A DNA stretch of 64,000 nt from Aselliscus stoliczkanus. Its lineage: Eukaryota > Chordata > Mammalia > Chiroptera > Hipposideridae. Within the stretch, counting starts at the first letter, position 1. The number at the start of each line of letters is the position of its first letter. Shown here piece after piece: positions 24,161 to 34,900 of the stretch. The stretch covers positions 89,291,478-89,355,477 of the forward strand of contig CM066738.1 in assembly GCA_033961575.1 (NCBI GenBank), written 5' to 3'. The notes below the pieces were generated by a model, which ran no database searches, was not told the origin of the DNA, and worked only from the letters and a program-made list of their open reading frames with translations. Made by a program: the position numbers and the translations under genes.

Positions 24161-25138
24161 TTTACTGGGACAGTATTTAGCTCTTCAACCGTATAAGTGA
24201 AATTTAAGATGAAAGAGCATTATCTTCAAATATAAAGAATACTAATATGAATATATTTCTGGGGAATATTTAGAGAGTCTGACTATTTTTCATTCATCAA
24301 AAGAATTTCATTCTACAAAAAATTGTAGATGATGACTGTCTTTTTTTTCCCCCTTTACCAACTGATTCTCTTATTGTGCTTGTTATCATGTTTAAGTGAT
24401 GGAAGATAGTAGGAAAAAGGAGGAGTATAAGAAATATTTATTATTTGTTATATCCTAACAATTCTATAGCACTTTATATACTTTATTTTATTATCTTTTC
24501 AACAAATTTATGAGACGAGGAGGAGGATGCAATATGACACTCAGAAGATAGTATTATTTGTCTTTCAGAGTCTGTCAGTTTTTATGACTTAGGATCTTCA
24601 CACCATCCTCACATGTCAAATATGGTATTTACTGAGCTCAAAAAATTAAGAGAGGAAACCTATCAGGTTTTTTACTCTCAGGACTAATGGTTGATATATT
24701 ATTACTCTCTGCCATGCTAAGATCTTCAGTGGGAACAGTTTTTCAGAAGGCAGAGTAGAGAAGTGTCAAGTTAGGCATAATTAGCTAAAGTACTTATCAG
24801 TGACTTAAAGTTTTAAGCAGTATACGGACTTCAGTGGTCCATATAAGCTCAGATGGCTCAGTAGTTCAAAAAACTGGAATATTGTACATGTTTGTTCTAC
24901 CATTAATACTCTGGAGATACAGTAGCAATTAGAGCTGTGTTGTGATTGATTTGTGTTTGAGCAAGTGCATTCATACGTCAAACCAATAGTTCTAAACATT
25001 TATACCTATATCTTTGTACTGTAATGAGGAGCAAACGGTTCTTGTTCAGCATAGTTTCCTTATCTAAGCAATCTTGGAAAACATAGACCTGTTACATAGA
25101 AATACAACCCAGAGAAACTGCCAAAAATTCTGGGTGCA
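24161..25138. other. unassigned spacer, MIR-like trace
   Basis: Mostly unassigned. Near 24465-24560 'tatagcactttatatactttattttattatcttttcaacaa...gagacgaggaggagg' resembles an antisense MIR/MIR3 tail. Confidence 0.35.
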
Positions 25139-25139
25139 A

Positions 25140-25179
<40 letters not shown>
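25139..25179. repeat. (TG)n microsatellite
   Basis: About 20 perfect TG units. Confidence 0.97.
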
Positions 25180-25182
<3 letters not shown>

Positions 25183-26354
25183 GAGGGGCATGTGAGTGAT
25201 TCGGCTTTGTGCCCATAATCCACATATGTCTGTGCAGCTGTGATGTTTATCTAACATGCCACTTGGCATGAGGAATGTGTATAGAAGAGGTTGAGTACCT
25301 TTCTTTAGAATACTAGTTATTGATGAAACATGATTACCATTTCCTAGAAGTCATATTGAAATTTAAAGTGCCTGTTTTAAAACAATAACAATAACACCAC
25401 CACCAAAAACAACAAAATGCAAAGAAGCAAGCAAAAACAGTTATCCGTTTTCTCTCATTGCATTATTATCAAGAAGACCTTAAAATTCCAGCGAAAGGTT
25501 GCAGGGCAATTTAAGTTCAATGGTATGAAAATGCTAATATATTACATACTCGTAGTGTTATTATGAGAACCAAATTAGTTAATATTTGCAAAGAGTTTAG
25601 CACCTAAGTATTTGCTAGACAACTAAATAAAATCATTTATATGTACTAGACCTCAAAATTACATTAAAAGTATTCCTTTGAGATTCTCAGACCTGACTGA
25701 GTTGGGCTATAGGCTTAGCTGGTGCCCTTGGAAGACAGTTTCCACCTTAATAGAAACCTTGCACTTCATGCACATGATGAACCAAAAGTGTTCATTCCTC
25801 TTGGCCATCTTGACCTCAGAACTACCAATTGCCTTTTCTGAGAACCCACTCCTACACCCAGAGAAAATAGAGCTTGGTAATTGTCAAGAACTCTGAACAG
25901 TCTGAGATTTTAAGTAGCTTGAAAGCCAACAAGTTAGTCTGCCACAGTAGCATGAGTGTTTGAGGAAAACCTAAGACTCCTGTGTCACAGATGAAGGACA
26001 GATTATTTATCACCCATAGAAATAAAGTAGCTAGAATATCAGCATTTTTGAGTCAATTTGCCAAGCCCTAATTCTCACAGTGACACAAAGGGGCCAGATC
26101 ATATCTATACACACAGTGAGTTGCATTGTCAAAATAGCAGAGTTTGAACCACGATCTTTTACACTGTATAGTATTACTGCTCTATACTCCAGTGGGAAAC
26201 ATTATCTTTATTATAAATATAATAAAAACTCTCAACAAACTAGAGAAAAAAAAAGAACTCCTTTACTTGATAAATGAAAACCTAAGGAAACATATCTAAT
26301 ATGATATTTAATAGTTAAAAACTCAATGCTTTCCCCCTGAAATTCAGAACTCTG
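25180..26354. other. unassigned spacer
   Basis: No gene is recognised. An AAC/CAC-rich low-complexity patch lies near 25380-25420, and a MIR tail trace (gttaatatttgcaaagagtttagcacctaagtatttgc) near 25578-25615. Confidence 0.45.
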
Positions 26355-26745
26355 GAAGATGTATTAGAGGCTCTAGGGAGGCGATAAGCCAAGATAAAGA
26401 AATACAAGCCATTCCTATTTAAAGTAAGAAGTAAAACTATCTTTATTGACATATGACTTGGTTACCTATATAGAAAGTCTGATGAAATCTATGAGAAAAC
26501 TACTAGAAATAATGAGCATTTTTATAAAGATTGTAGGATGCTAGATAAATAGAAAAATGCAATTGTAATACTATATACTAGCAATAAAGAATTGCAAATT
26601 GATATTTTGAAAGAAATTATCTTGTACAATGGTAAAAAAATAAAAGAAATATTCAGAGATTAATCTAATGACAGATAATAAAACCTGTACACTGTAAACT
26701 TTAAAATTCTGCTGAGAGAAATTAAAGAAGATTTAAATAGGTCAA
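26355..26745 (+). mobile_element. L1 ORF2 fragment (reverse transcriptase region)
   Basis: Sense L1 ORF2 DNA is recognisable: 'agaagtaaaactatctttattgacatatgac', 'gaaagtctgatgaaatctatgagaaaactactagaa', 'aatacta tatactagcaataaag', 'agagattaatctaatgacag', 'gctgagagaaattaaagaagatttaaatagg'. These correspond to the part of ORF2 just downstream of the catalytic RT core. The frame is broken many times. The match stops abruptly at about 26745, where the next component begins. Confidence 0.75.
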
Positions 26746-27905
26746 CGAGATGGTGAAATTAAAGGTCCTTAGCTCATATTCCTTCTCAGCAACAATAATT
26801 TGTTGCTGAGAAAAAAAAAAGTGGCTTTGTGGGATCTCTGGGATTAGGTAGGAGATTGTGAAACCTCAGATGGAGCCCAAGACCATGGAAGGCTGTTTTG
26901 AGAAAGCGGACCCAGGCCCAAGTGGCAAACTCCCTGAGCATGGTGCCCACCACGGGCCCAGGAACAGCCCAGTCTCCCTGTGGACTCTGCTACTATATCC
27001 CTATTTGTCACTGGTACCGCCACCGGTATCATTCACCAAGGGATCTGGCAGGAGTCACACCACCTGTGCCTCAGATAACAGATCTGCTGACCTCAGTCTT
27101 GACTGTAGACCCTGATTTCACACCAGCCCTTTTTAGCCATCAGTCCTCTCCATCCTGTCACCTAGTGGGGGACGTGATTGACCATGTCCTGTCACAGGCC
27201 TTGTAACATTAGACTGCCTTGAGACCCTGAAATGGCCTGTAATCCAATCCCACACCCTCTCAACCATGGCACAGGAATACTCCTCCCTGCCCAGGGACCC
27301 ACTGAGAGACACACCCATCCATGTCCCTAAGGCAGGCCCCCTAATGAAGGCCCAAAAGCTGATATTAAAGAAGCCCTGTAACTTGGTCCCCATTCCTCTC
27401 AGCCATAGGCTGGAAATAGTCCTGCTCACCCAGGGACCTGGAGGGTGACACGCCTGACTGTGCCTCCAAACTCAGACCTACAGACATTGGTCCAACTGCA
27501 GATCCTGAAGCAGGCCTGAGGCCCAATTCCAGCCCCACTCAGCTGTGGCCTGAGGCCAATCCTGTCTGCCCAGAAACCCACCCAGTCACCTGCCAGGAGC
27601 CCTTTTAGGGACCACCAGGGAGTCACACCCATCTATGCACTTGGTTACAGGGCTGTCACCTACAGACCTAAAAACAGATGCTTGAGCTAGTACCAGCCCT
27701 ACTGACCAAGGTCCAGAGGGCAGTCCCACCTGCCCCGGCATCAGACAGAATCCACGCCTGTACAAGTTCTTCATAACAGGCTCACCAACAGCAGACCCCA
27801 TTGTGGACCCAGCAGCAGCCATGTGACCTGGTGCCAATACTGCTCAACTGTAACCCTGAAGACAATAGCATTAGCCCAGGGACTCAACCACAGAAGGTCT
27901 TTACC
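26746..27905 (+). repeat. GC-rich degenerate tandem-repeat island, L1 5' UTR-like
   Basis: This is the largest GC-rich block in the window. It begins with a segment resembling the start of an L1 5' UTR (gagatggtgaaattaaaggt..., then a perfect 10-bp stem CTCAGCAACA/TGTTGCTGAG at 26785-26810 and A10). From about 27080 it consists of degenerate units of about 130-170 bp. Anchor words like 'cccaattccagccccactcagctgtggcctgag' recur near 27117, 27244, 27387, 27517, 27686 and 27829, each followed by variants of 'tgcccagggaccca' and 'gtcacacccatctatg'. Frames of 83-102 codons occur on both strands but share no domain. Tandem-repeat 5' UTRs are known in some mammalian L1s. The alternative is an independent minisatellite or composite retroelement. 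Confidence 0.55.
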
Positions 27906-28330
27906 TATAGAAACCAGCCTGTAAATAGAAAACTACTCAGCAATAGGAAGGAATGAACTATTGATATATGCACAAACATGGGCGAATCAAAACAGTCAGG
28001 CTGACTGAAAAAGCCAAACAAAAGAATCCAAACTGTATGATTCTATTTATATGAAATTCTAGAAAGTGAAAACTAAGCTATAGTGACTGACAGCACTTGA
28101 GTAGTTGTCTGAGGACAGAGTGTTAGGTGTGGGAAGGAAGGACCCCCAACGAACACCAGGAGCATGCTGGGTGTGATGGAAATAGTCACTATCATGGTCA
28201 GGGTGACAGTTTCATGGGTGTATACACAGGTCAAACGTGTATACATTTGGGCTGAGGCTGTGATCACTTGACCATTTTATCATAGGGTGAATATACAGGG
28301 TAGGCAATAACTCTCGGTAAATTCCACTTG
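27906..28330 (+). mobile_element. L1 3' end fragment (L1M-like)
   Basis: Sense L1 3' sequence: 'aaactactcagcaataggaaggaatgaactattgatatatgcacaaacatgg', 'ctgtatgattctatttatatgaaattctag', 'gtgtgatggaaatagtcactatcatgg', 'tttcatgggtgtatacacaggtcaaacgtgtatac'. It directly abuts the GC-rich island. It may be the 3' end of the same deleted element or part of the older L1 seen at 26355-26745. Confidence 0.75.
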
Positions 28331-31300
28331 TATAGTCACTGGTCAGATCAACAGTACTTGCAGTGGTGTGGGTGCTGCAAAATGGGTGGGGGGACAGAGA
28401 AGAAACTATTCCCCAAATCATATTTTATAAAGAATGGTTGAAGACATTCCAGGTATCTAACTTGAAGAACACTTTGAAGGGCATTTCATATGTACACAAG
28501 TCTCTCAGGTAGACATGGGTGTAAATTTACTCTGGACAGCCCCAAAGGTGAAACAGGATGGCAGAGGGGCGCTCTCTCCGTGGCCAGGCAGCCATTATGT
28601 CCCCATTGGTAGAATTGTTCCGGGAGATGTTCAATGATTATCTGTCATATAGTTAGGATTCTTGCATGAAGGGGAGATTGAAATGTTGGATATACATTTT
28701 ATAAAGTTGCATCCAACTTAGAAAACTACCAGAGTTAGTTAAGATACACGCTCTTTAGTTCATATTGTATAAAATGGCTGACGATTAGCTCAATGACCAA
28801 TTTGATGTTTTCACCATTAAAGAGCAGGATACAGCTCCTATCACACTGTCTCTTGATGTACACATTTCCTTTTTATCTCTAAATTGATCTGTGCTGTACT
28901 TTAACCCAAAGCTTTGCTTTCTGTCAAACCAGTCTCATAAACTAACTCAAGCTAAATCAATACTTGATAATCATAGATTAATTCGTTGACCTTATGCCAA
29001 CATTCCACTGGGTCTCTCAATTCTTAGCCACATATGGATTTAGTAAGTGTCACTTTAACATGACCAGTTTTGAATATATTTCTTTGAGTTTTTGTTTGTT
29101 TGTTTGTTTGTTTGCTTTTTCCTGTTAGTTGTCAATTTACACCACTAAATTGGTAGGGGCAGTTTTTCCTAAACTATATTATTTTAAGATTCACACTGTC
29201 TTCATCCCCCCGTCCCTCAAATAAATAATACAAAACAAAGCTAAGTGGTAGCAATGCATCTTAAATGTTGATGTTTGATAAAAATTATATCTATCTATCT
29301 ACTTGAAAACGTAAACAGCTTGGGCAAGGGGAAAGTTTAGGCATAAATAATGATGTGAATTGTAACAGGTTTTAGCAAAGTTATCAGAAACAATACAAAA
29401 GCATGGAAATAATTTTTAAACTCATTTTAATTTCTACCCTTTTAGCTATTTTTCTTCTTTTTCTTTATTTCTCTCAGTTTAAATAAAGAAACATTTGACT
29501 AACCATCTTTGTGTTCATATTAGCATCACTTTTTGCTTCCTGATACTATGAATGTTTTGCAATACTTAGCTTAACAAAATGAAATCATTGATTTTTTAAT
29601 GTAGTATTTTTATAATCTTCATGGTCTACTAGTGAGGATACATGAGGGGGAAAAGAAAAATAAGTTATTTGGGAAAACATTTTTATATTTAGTAATTTTT
29701 TAAAATTCCATTTAGCTGTTAGTAAAGTAGTCTGTATGTTGACATTTTAAATTAAAACATAATTATTTATTGATCCTGCTAAATTCTCGTTGTTTCTTTT
29801 AGGAAAGCATCATTAACAAGGATCATATCTACCTGAGCATAGCTTATTTACATAGGCCTGAAACAGAATAGGAACTATCATGATTACAGAATTTAAGTTG
29901 ACTATTTAGGTTCTGTCAATGCCTTCACATGCTGACATAAAAGCCAATGATTTAATTCTTGTCCATAAGTCATGAAACTAACTGGTTGAATTTTCTTCCT
30001 ATTCAATGATTTCCAAATAAGTAGGTTAGTAGGTGATATTCAACATTTTGTTTTATCCTAATTGGAGTATGGAGGTTTTGTATCAGTCAAATACCTGGTT
30101 GAGTATATGGGATTTGGAGTAAGGAATGAGAACAAGTCCCAATATAAAATAAGCAGTCCCTAAAGGTTGTAAACTATGATGTCCATGGCATTCTCCTTGT
30201 CAAAACCCACTCGGTCTCTGTTTTCCTGTCTGTTCTCTCAGACATCCTCTGCCCTTAGCACCACACTAAACAAAGTCACGCTCTCAGGGGAACGCTCAAA
30301 TCCTTACAATCCAAAGGCTTTGTACTGATATGTTCCCTCTCCCCCAGATATCTATATTTTAAAATAGAGTGAGAGGAAGAGTCATTTAACCCCACTATAC
30401 CATTCATTCTCTTGCAGTTACATTTTACAATGAGAGGGGGAAACTGAAGTGGATGTAGCACGTGAATATGAAGCAGGTGTTAAACAATGTTGTCTATTTC
30501 ACTGTGTGTAAAATGAGAGAGAATTGGTTGGGTGAGAAAGGTGATCTCAGAGGCCCCTCCTATATCCTTTGGTCTTCGACAGGGAACTAACAGGCTGAGG
30601 CCCTACTCACATCTGTTATATTAATAGAGATATCCTTTGGAACTTTTCCTCCAGAAACAGCGTTTATCCTGGCATCATTCCTTTTGAGTTCATTTCCTGG
30701 ACATAGCATTTGCTGAAATCACAGAAGAAAAATGCCCTGATAGAAATATAATTGATGGTCTATGTTCAACACTAAAGGAACTACAAATGGCCAATTTTTC
30801 AAGGATCCAGAAGAAAATAATTAGCAATGATGTACTAGTTTCCAAATCCATATTTCATTTGCATTAAACCAGACTTCTGAGCATCTGATTTTTAAAAATT
30901 AATATTTTATTAGCACATACAATGAAGAGTTGATACATGTTTTTGGAGTCCTTAACTTTAACCATTAACAAATGGAGAGATATGTTTTCTAATTACTCCA
31001 AATTCTCCTCTTATATAATGCTCTGGAAATTTTCTGTAATCTTGGTGGATATATTTCAGCCGTCTTAATGGAACAAGGGTCAGCACATAAATCAGCAAAT
31101 AGTCAACCAAGGGAATGTTAGTAATTCATATGCTGCTCAAAGAACAGTTATGAAGTCTATCATATACCTTCTCTGCAATAGAAGGCTCTGCTGGAAAATT
31201 TTTATCTGTGTTCTACAAACCAGATCTGCAACATCCCTGGATGATGAGTGACCCTTAAATACTTATGACAAGGATAAATAATTATTTTTTATAAAAGGGG

Positions 31301-31529
31301 AGGAATTTATCAGATTTTTAAAAGTTTATGTATAAATTATGGTTCATTTGCAAGAAAGGTCCATTTGCAAATTGTCTCATCAGTCTTTTGTCAAGGAAGA
31401 AAATTATGAGAGACCTTAAAAGTCATAAAAACTCATATACTCTAATCTCAGATCTTCAGATTAAACAAAGTCAAAACAACTAAGAAGAATTTTAAAATTC
31501 TCCTCTCTTTTGTTACCTATCTTAATCAT
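28331..31529. other. long unassigned spacer
   Basis: About 3.2 kb. A (TTTG)n run lies at about 29089-29114. Several A/T-rich low-complexity patches are present. Around 28430-28640 is a GC-moderate part that may be an unrecognised repeat. No gene is visible. Confidence 0.45.
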
Positions 31530-31765
31530 GAGAATGATCATTCATTTGCCAGGAATTGTGCCTGATAATTTAGTAGGCTATCCCCAAACATCATAACTTT
31601 GTAAGACAAGTATTGGTGGCCTCATGTCACAGAAAAAGAAAGAAAGGCTTAGAATTTCAGAGACTTGTCCAAGGCAATACAATAATTCAAAATGAGAAGG
31701 AAAGCTTCATACTCAAGTCTCACTTATTTCAATGCCTGTACTATTTACAATCCATCATGCTTTCT
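31530..31765 (-). repeat. MIR/MIR3-type SINE
   Basis: Antisense MIR-type order: 'ggcctcatgtcacagaaaaagaaagaaaggcttagaatttcagagacttgtccaaggcaatac' followed by 'actcaagtctcacttatttcaatgcctgtactattt'. The 'gaggctcagagaggttaagtgacttgcccaagg' pattern is diverged but in order. Confidence 0.5.
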
Positions 31766-32499
31766 ATTCCATCAAAGGCAAATTAAACAGGAGTTAATTA
31801 GACAGGAGCTCTTTACTTCTCATAATAGATTGACAGAAATTTCCTGCATTTGGTAAGATTTGATGAGTTTATTGTCATATAGTCACGTATCTCAATAAGC
31901 AAATTGGCTTATCAGAGTCATCTGCAATATTGCCATTTGCTTAACTGAATTTGACTCATATTATGTTAGTATTATAGGGTTGTTTTTTTGTTGTTGTTGT
32001 TGAATTCCCAATATCCAGAAAAACAGAGGCTAAACATTAAAAATATTAGAGTTGATAAAACTTAGAGTTGATAAAACTTAAATGCTTTCTCAACAATTTT
32101 ATCAGAGACTGCAAATACCGGGATAGTAGGAAGGTGAGTCAAAGATGGTGTCTAGCTTCCTTGTTGTTTGTTCATCCTATATGTTTGCAACATGAACTAC
32201 AACATAAGTTCTTTAGGGGTTGTCCCATTCCCCACCAATCATCTAGCAGAGGTAAATTAGATGGTATGTTAATTGAAACAATAAGTGAATGGAACTGTAT
32301 TTGAATACAGAGTAGAGAACTTTGAATAGAGAATGAGGAAGAACTCTTCCTGTGCCATTATTTTCATTGACTTTGAATCTTTATGGTATCCTGATGGATA
32401 AGGAAAAGTATTTCTTGGTGTTCATCTTTACAGATACCATTAACAGACATTTTATATTCTCCTTTTTAAGACTACAACAGACATACACACTATTTAGTC
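31766..32499. other. unassigned spacer
   Basis: No gene or named repeat. A TTG/TTT run (gttgttgttgttg) lies near 31990-32002, and a near-perfect tandem pair 'agagttgataaaactta' occurs at about 32048-32080. Confidence 0.45.
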
Positions 32500-32625
32500 T
32501 AATCTTTTATTTTCTAAATAAAGATGTTAAAGCTGAGTTGCTTTTCAAAGTCACCAAGCTAAGTAGTGGGCCCCAGAATCTGTGATTCCTGGTCCAGTGT
32601 CCTCTTCATCACACAATATTCATCT
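32500..32625 (-). repeat. MIR SINE fragment
   Basis: Antisense MIR: 'gatgttaaagctgagttgcttttcaaagtcaccaagctaagtagtgggccccagaatctgtgattcctggtccagtgtcctcttcatcac'. This fits the 'agtaagtggcagagctgggattcgaaccc' region and the antisense end. Confidence 0.55.
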
Positions 32626-32754
32626 GACTATTAGACGATGCTGCCTTCACAGAATTTGAGCATAAATAAAAGAGCACAGATTTATCTCTCTTTTTTAGTG
32701 GCACTTTTCACAAGGATTAGAATGGCAGGGATGATATTAATAATCAATTCCAGG
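32626..32754. other. unassigned spacer
   Basis: Nothing recognised. Confidence 0.4.
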
Positions 32755-32877
32755 AGACAAAATCAATGCATTTACTCAATATATATCAAGTGCATATTAG
32801 GTTTAGGCACTGTGCTGGGTACTAGAGAAACAAAACAAAAAAGTCATTCCCTATAATTAAACACATATAGCCCAGGG

Positions 32878-33338
32878 TCGGCTGCGTGGCGCATTGGTTA
32901 AGAGCTGGTTTTGGGATGCCAGCGGCCCTGGTTCAGATCCCACACATGAGGGCCAGTGACACTGCCCTCTACAGCTAACAACAGCTCCACCTGGAGCTGG
33001 GCTGTGTGAGCCCCGGTGACGTTGTAGGGTGTAGCCCCCGCTGCAGTGGCCTGCCATAGGCTACAGTGAGTGGCCGGCAGCCAGCGTGAGCAGCTGGCAG
33101 CCAGGGTGAGCTGCCAATCGCTGCAGTGAGCAACCATCCAGAGGCCGGCAACCGATCTGCCTCATCCAAGAAGAGCACAATGATGATACCAACGTGGGCC
33201 AGTGAAGCAACGTTCTCTGCAGCTAGACAGAAGAACAAAAAAAAAGACAGCAACTTGTCTGTTCCCATTCCCCATTCCCCAATGCTGTTCCCCTCCCCCA
33301 ATTCCCCAATAAAATATTTAAAAAGAAAAACAACCATT
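32878..33338 (+). mobile_element. long tRNA-derived SINE, T+ type
   Basis: Head 'tcggctgcgtggcgcattgg' with A-box-like and B-box-like (ggttcagatccc) stretches, then the GC-rich body, a C/T-rich zone (cccattccccattccccaat) and an AATAAA at 33308-33313 before the A-rich end. Perfect 10-bp TSD TAGCCCAGGG at 32868-32877 and 33339-33348. Frames across the body on the minus strand reach 120 codons but are artefacts of the SINE. It forms an inverted pair with the copy at 33402. Confidence 0.92.
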
Positions 33339-33401
33339 TAGCCCAGGGGGTTAAATAAAACAATTTAAATCACACAAATGTTGTTATATTAATGATATTC
33401 T

Positions 33402-33829
33402 TTATTATTTTTTAAAAATTGGGGAATTGGGGAAGGGGAACAGACAAGTTGCTGTCCTCTTGTTCTTCAGTCCAGTTTTGGAGGTCATTGCTTCACTGGC
33501 CCATTTTGGTATCATCATTGCATTCTTCTCTGGTGAGGCAGATTGGTTGTAGGCCTCTGGATGGCCGCTCATGGTGGCTCTTGGCAGCTCACACTGTCTG
33601 CCAGCTGCTCACACTGGCTGCTGGCCACTCACTGTAGCCTATGGCAGCCCATTGCAGCAGGGGCTGTAGCTATGCCGTCCGGGGGACTCACAGCAGCCCA
33701 GCTCCAGGGGAGCTGTTGTTCACCATCTTAGCTGTAGAGGGCAGTGTCACTGGCCCTCATATGTGGGATCCGAACTGGGGCTGCTGGTGTCCCAAGCCAG
33801 CTCTTAACCAATGTGCCACTAGCTGGCCC
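33402..33829 (-). mobile_element. long tRNA-derived SINE
   Basis: Same long family in the opposite orientation; tRNA head at the right end (gggccagctagtggcacatt in sense). Perfect 16-bp TSD ATATTAATGATATTCT at 33386-33401 and 33830-33845. The body has the repeated words gcagctcacactg and gctgctcacactggctgc. The distance to the oppositely oriented copy is only about 63 bp, so an RNA through this region could fold into a long imperfect duplex. Confidence 0.92.
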
Positions 33830-33891
33830 ATATTAATGATATTCTAAGAATCACAAGAAAAATGGAATTGTTTTATGAGATTGTACTATGA

Positions 33892-33932
33892 GTGTGTGTG
33901 TGTGTGTGTCTGTGTGTGTGTGTGTGTGTATG
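33892..33932. repeat. (TG)n microsatellite
   Basis: TG repeat with one C interruption near 33910, inside the L2 host. Confidence 0.95.
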
Positions 33933-34314
33933 TAATAAAGAAACCTAACCACATTGTTGTGTTAGTAGAGGCCTCTAGAGTTCTCTCTGAGGAATGGTTC
34001 CTTAAGTTGAATCTTAAAGAATGGTAGCAGTTATCCATTTAAAGCAAAAAGGAGGAAAGCATTTCAAAATTAAGAAGAAACATAAGATTCAGAAGTGAGA
34101 AAGTTAAAGAAACAGGACGATAGGGGGTATGGTTAATGATAGAGTAGGAGGAGCATGAGATGCAGAATCCACAATAGATAAGAAAAGTAGTTGGGTTATA
34201 TCCATGATGGCTTATGAGTAGCTAGGAAAAGAGCCATTGAAAGGCTTATGAGTAGAACATGACATTACTAAAGAACATTACAGATAACCTTGATAAATGA
34301 AAAGAAACACTGTG

Positions 34315-34900
34315 AGTGCTGACTGGATGGTTCAATATAGTAATAGTGTCAGTTCTTATTAGAGGGTTCAACATTGTAAAGATGACAGTCAGAATTCAGT
34401 ATAGTCCTAATACAAATTTAGTCTCTCTTAAAAAAACAGAAAGTTGATACTAACATTCATGCAAAAGAATATGAATAATTACTGTCAAAACATTTTTTAA
34501 ATAAGTTGGCTAATATGCTGTTGTACATATAAAGACTTATCATAAAACCAGAGTAATTAAGACTGTGTTGTCTTGTTGGAACAATAAGCAAATGCAGTAA
34601 TGGAATAAAATACAGATTCTTGGAAAAAGCATCCAAATATGAAAACTTGTTATATGACAAAGGTGGCTTCAAAAATTATTGAAAATTGAATGGACTAGTC
34701 AATAAACAATATTGGAGCTAATGAGTATATATATGGAAAATAATAAAATTGGTTTCCTAGTTAACATCATAAATCCTTGGGTGCATTATAGACAAAAAAT
34801 GTGGAAGTGAAATTCAACATTTTTGAGAGAAAGATAGAATAATAGTTACCATGCTCTATAACTAAGGGTGGGGTTCTTAATGTTTTAAAAAGTTATCATT
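34315..34900 (+). mobile_element. L1 ORF2 C-terminal fragment
   Basis: Sense L1 DNA in order: 'atggttcaatatagtaatagtgtcagttcttattag', 'acttatcataaaaccagagtaattaagactgtgttgtc', 'tatatgacaaaggtggcttcaaaaattattg', 'cattatagacaaaaaatgtggaagtgaaattcaac'. These match ORF2 regions downstream of the RT domain. Many stops and indels; non-functional. Confidence 0.7.

Larger units (their letters stand above)
32755..34295 (-). repeat. L2 LINE host copy carrying two SINE insertions
   Basis: Antisense L2 sequence begins at about 32760 (actcaatatatatcaagtgcatattaggtttaggcactgtgctggg), is broken by SINEs at 32878-33338 and 33402-33829, and continues to about 34290 (ctctctgaggaatggttccttaagttgaatcttaaagaatgg, ..., gagtagctaggaaaagagccattgaaaggcttatgagtagaacatgac). 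The last phrases match the upstream antisense L2 block about a gain in mass of 'gggaagccattggagggttttgagcag'. Ancient and non-coding. Confidence 0.6.

Noticed and set aside
26858..27206. Overlapping proline-rich frames in the GC-rich island
   Set aside because: Frames occur on both strands and in several phases, as expected for GC-rich repeat DNA. No domain and no conserved start.
27117..27860. CRISPR array or satellite
   Set aside because: Units are degenerate and of unequal length (about 130-170 bp), without identical short repeats and unique spacers. The host is a mammal.
32975..33337. 120-codon minus-strand frame
   Set aside because: Also the body of a long SINE, antisense.
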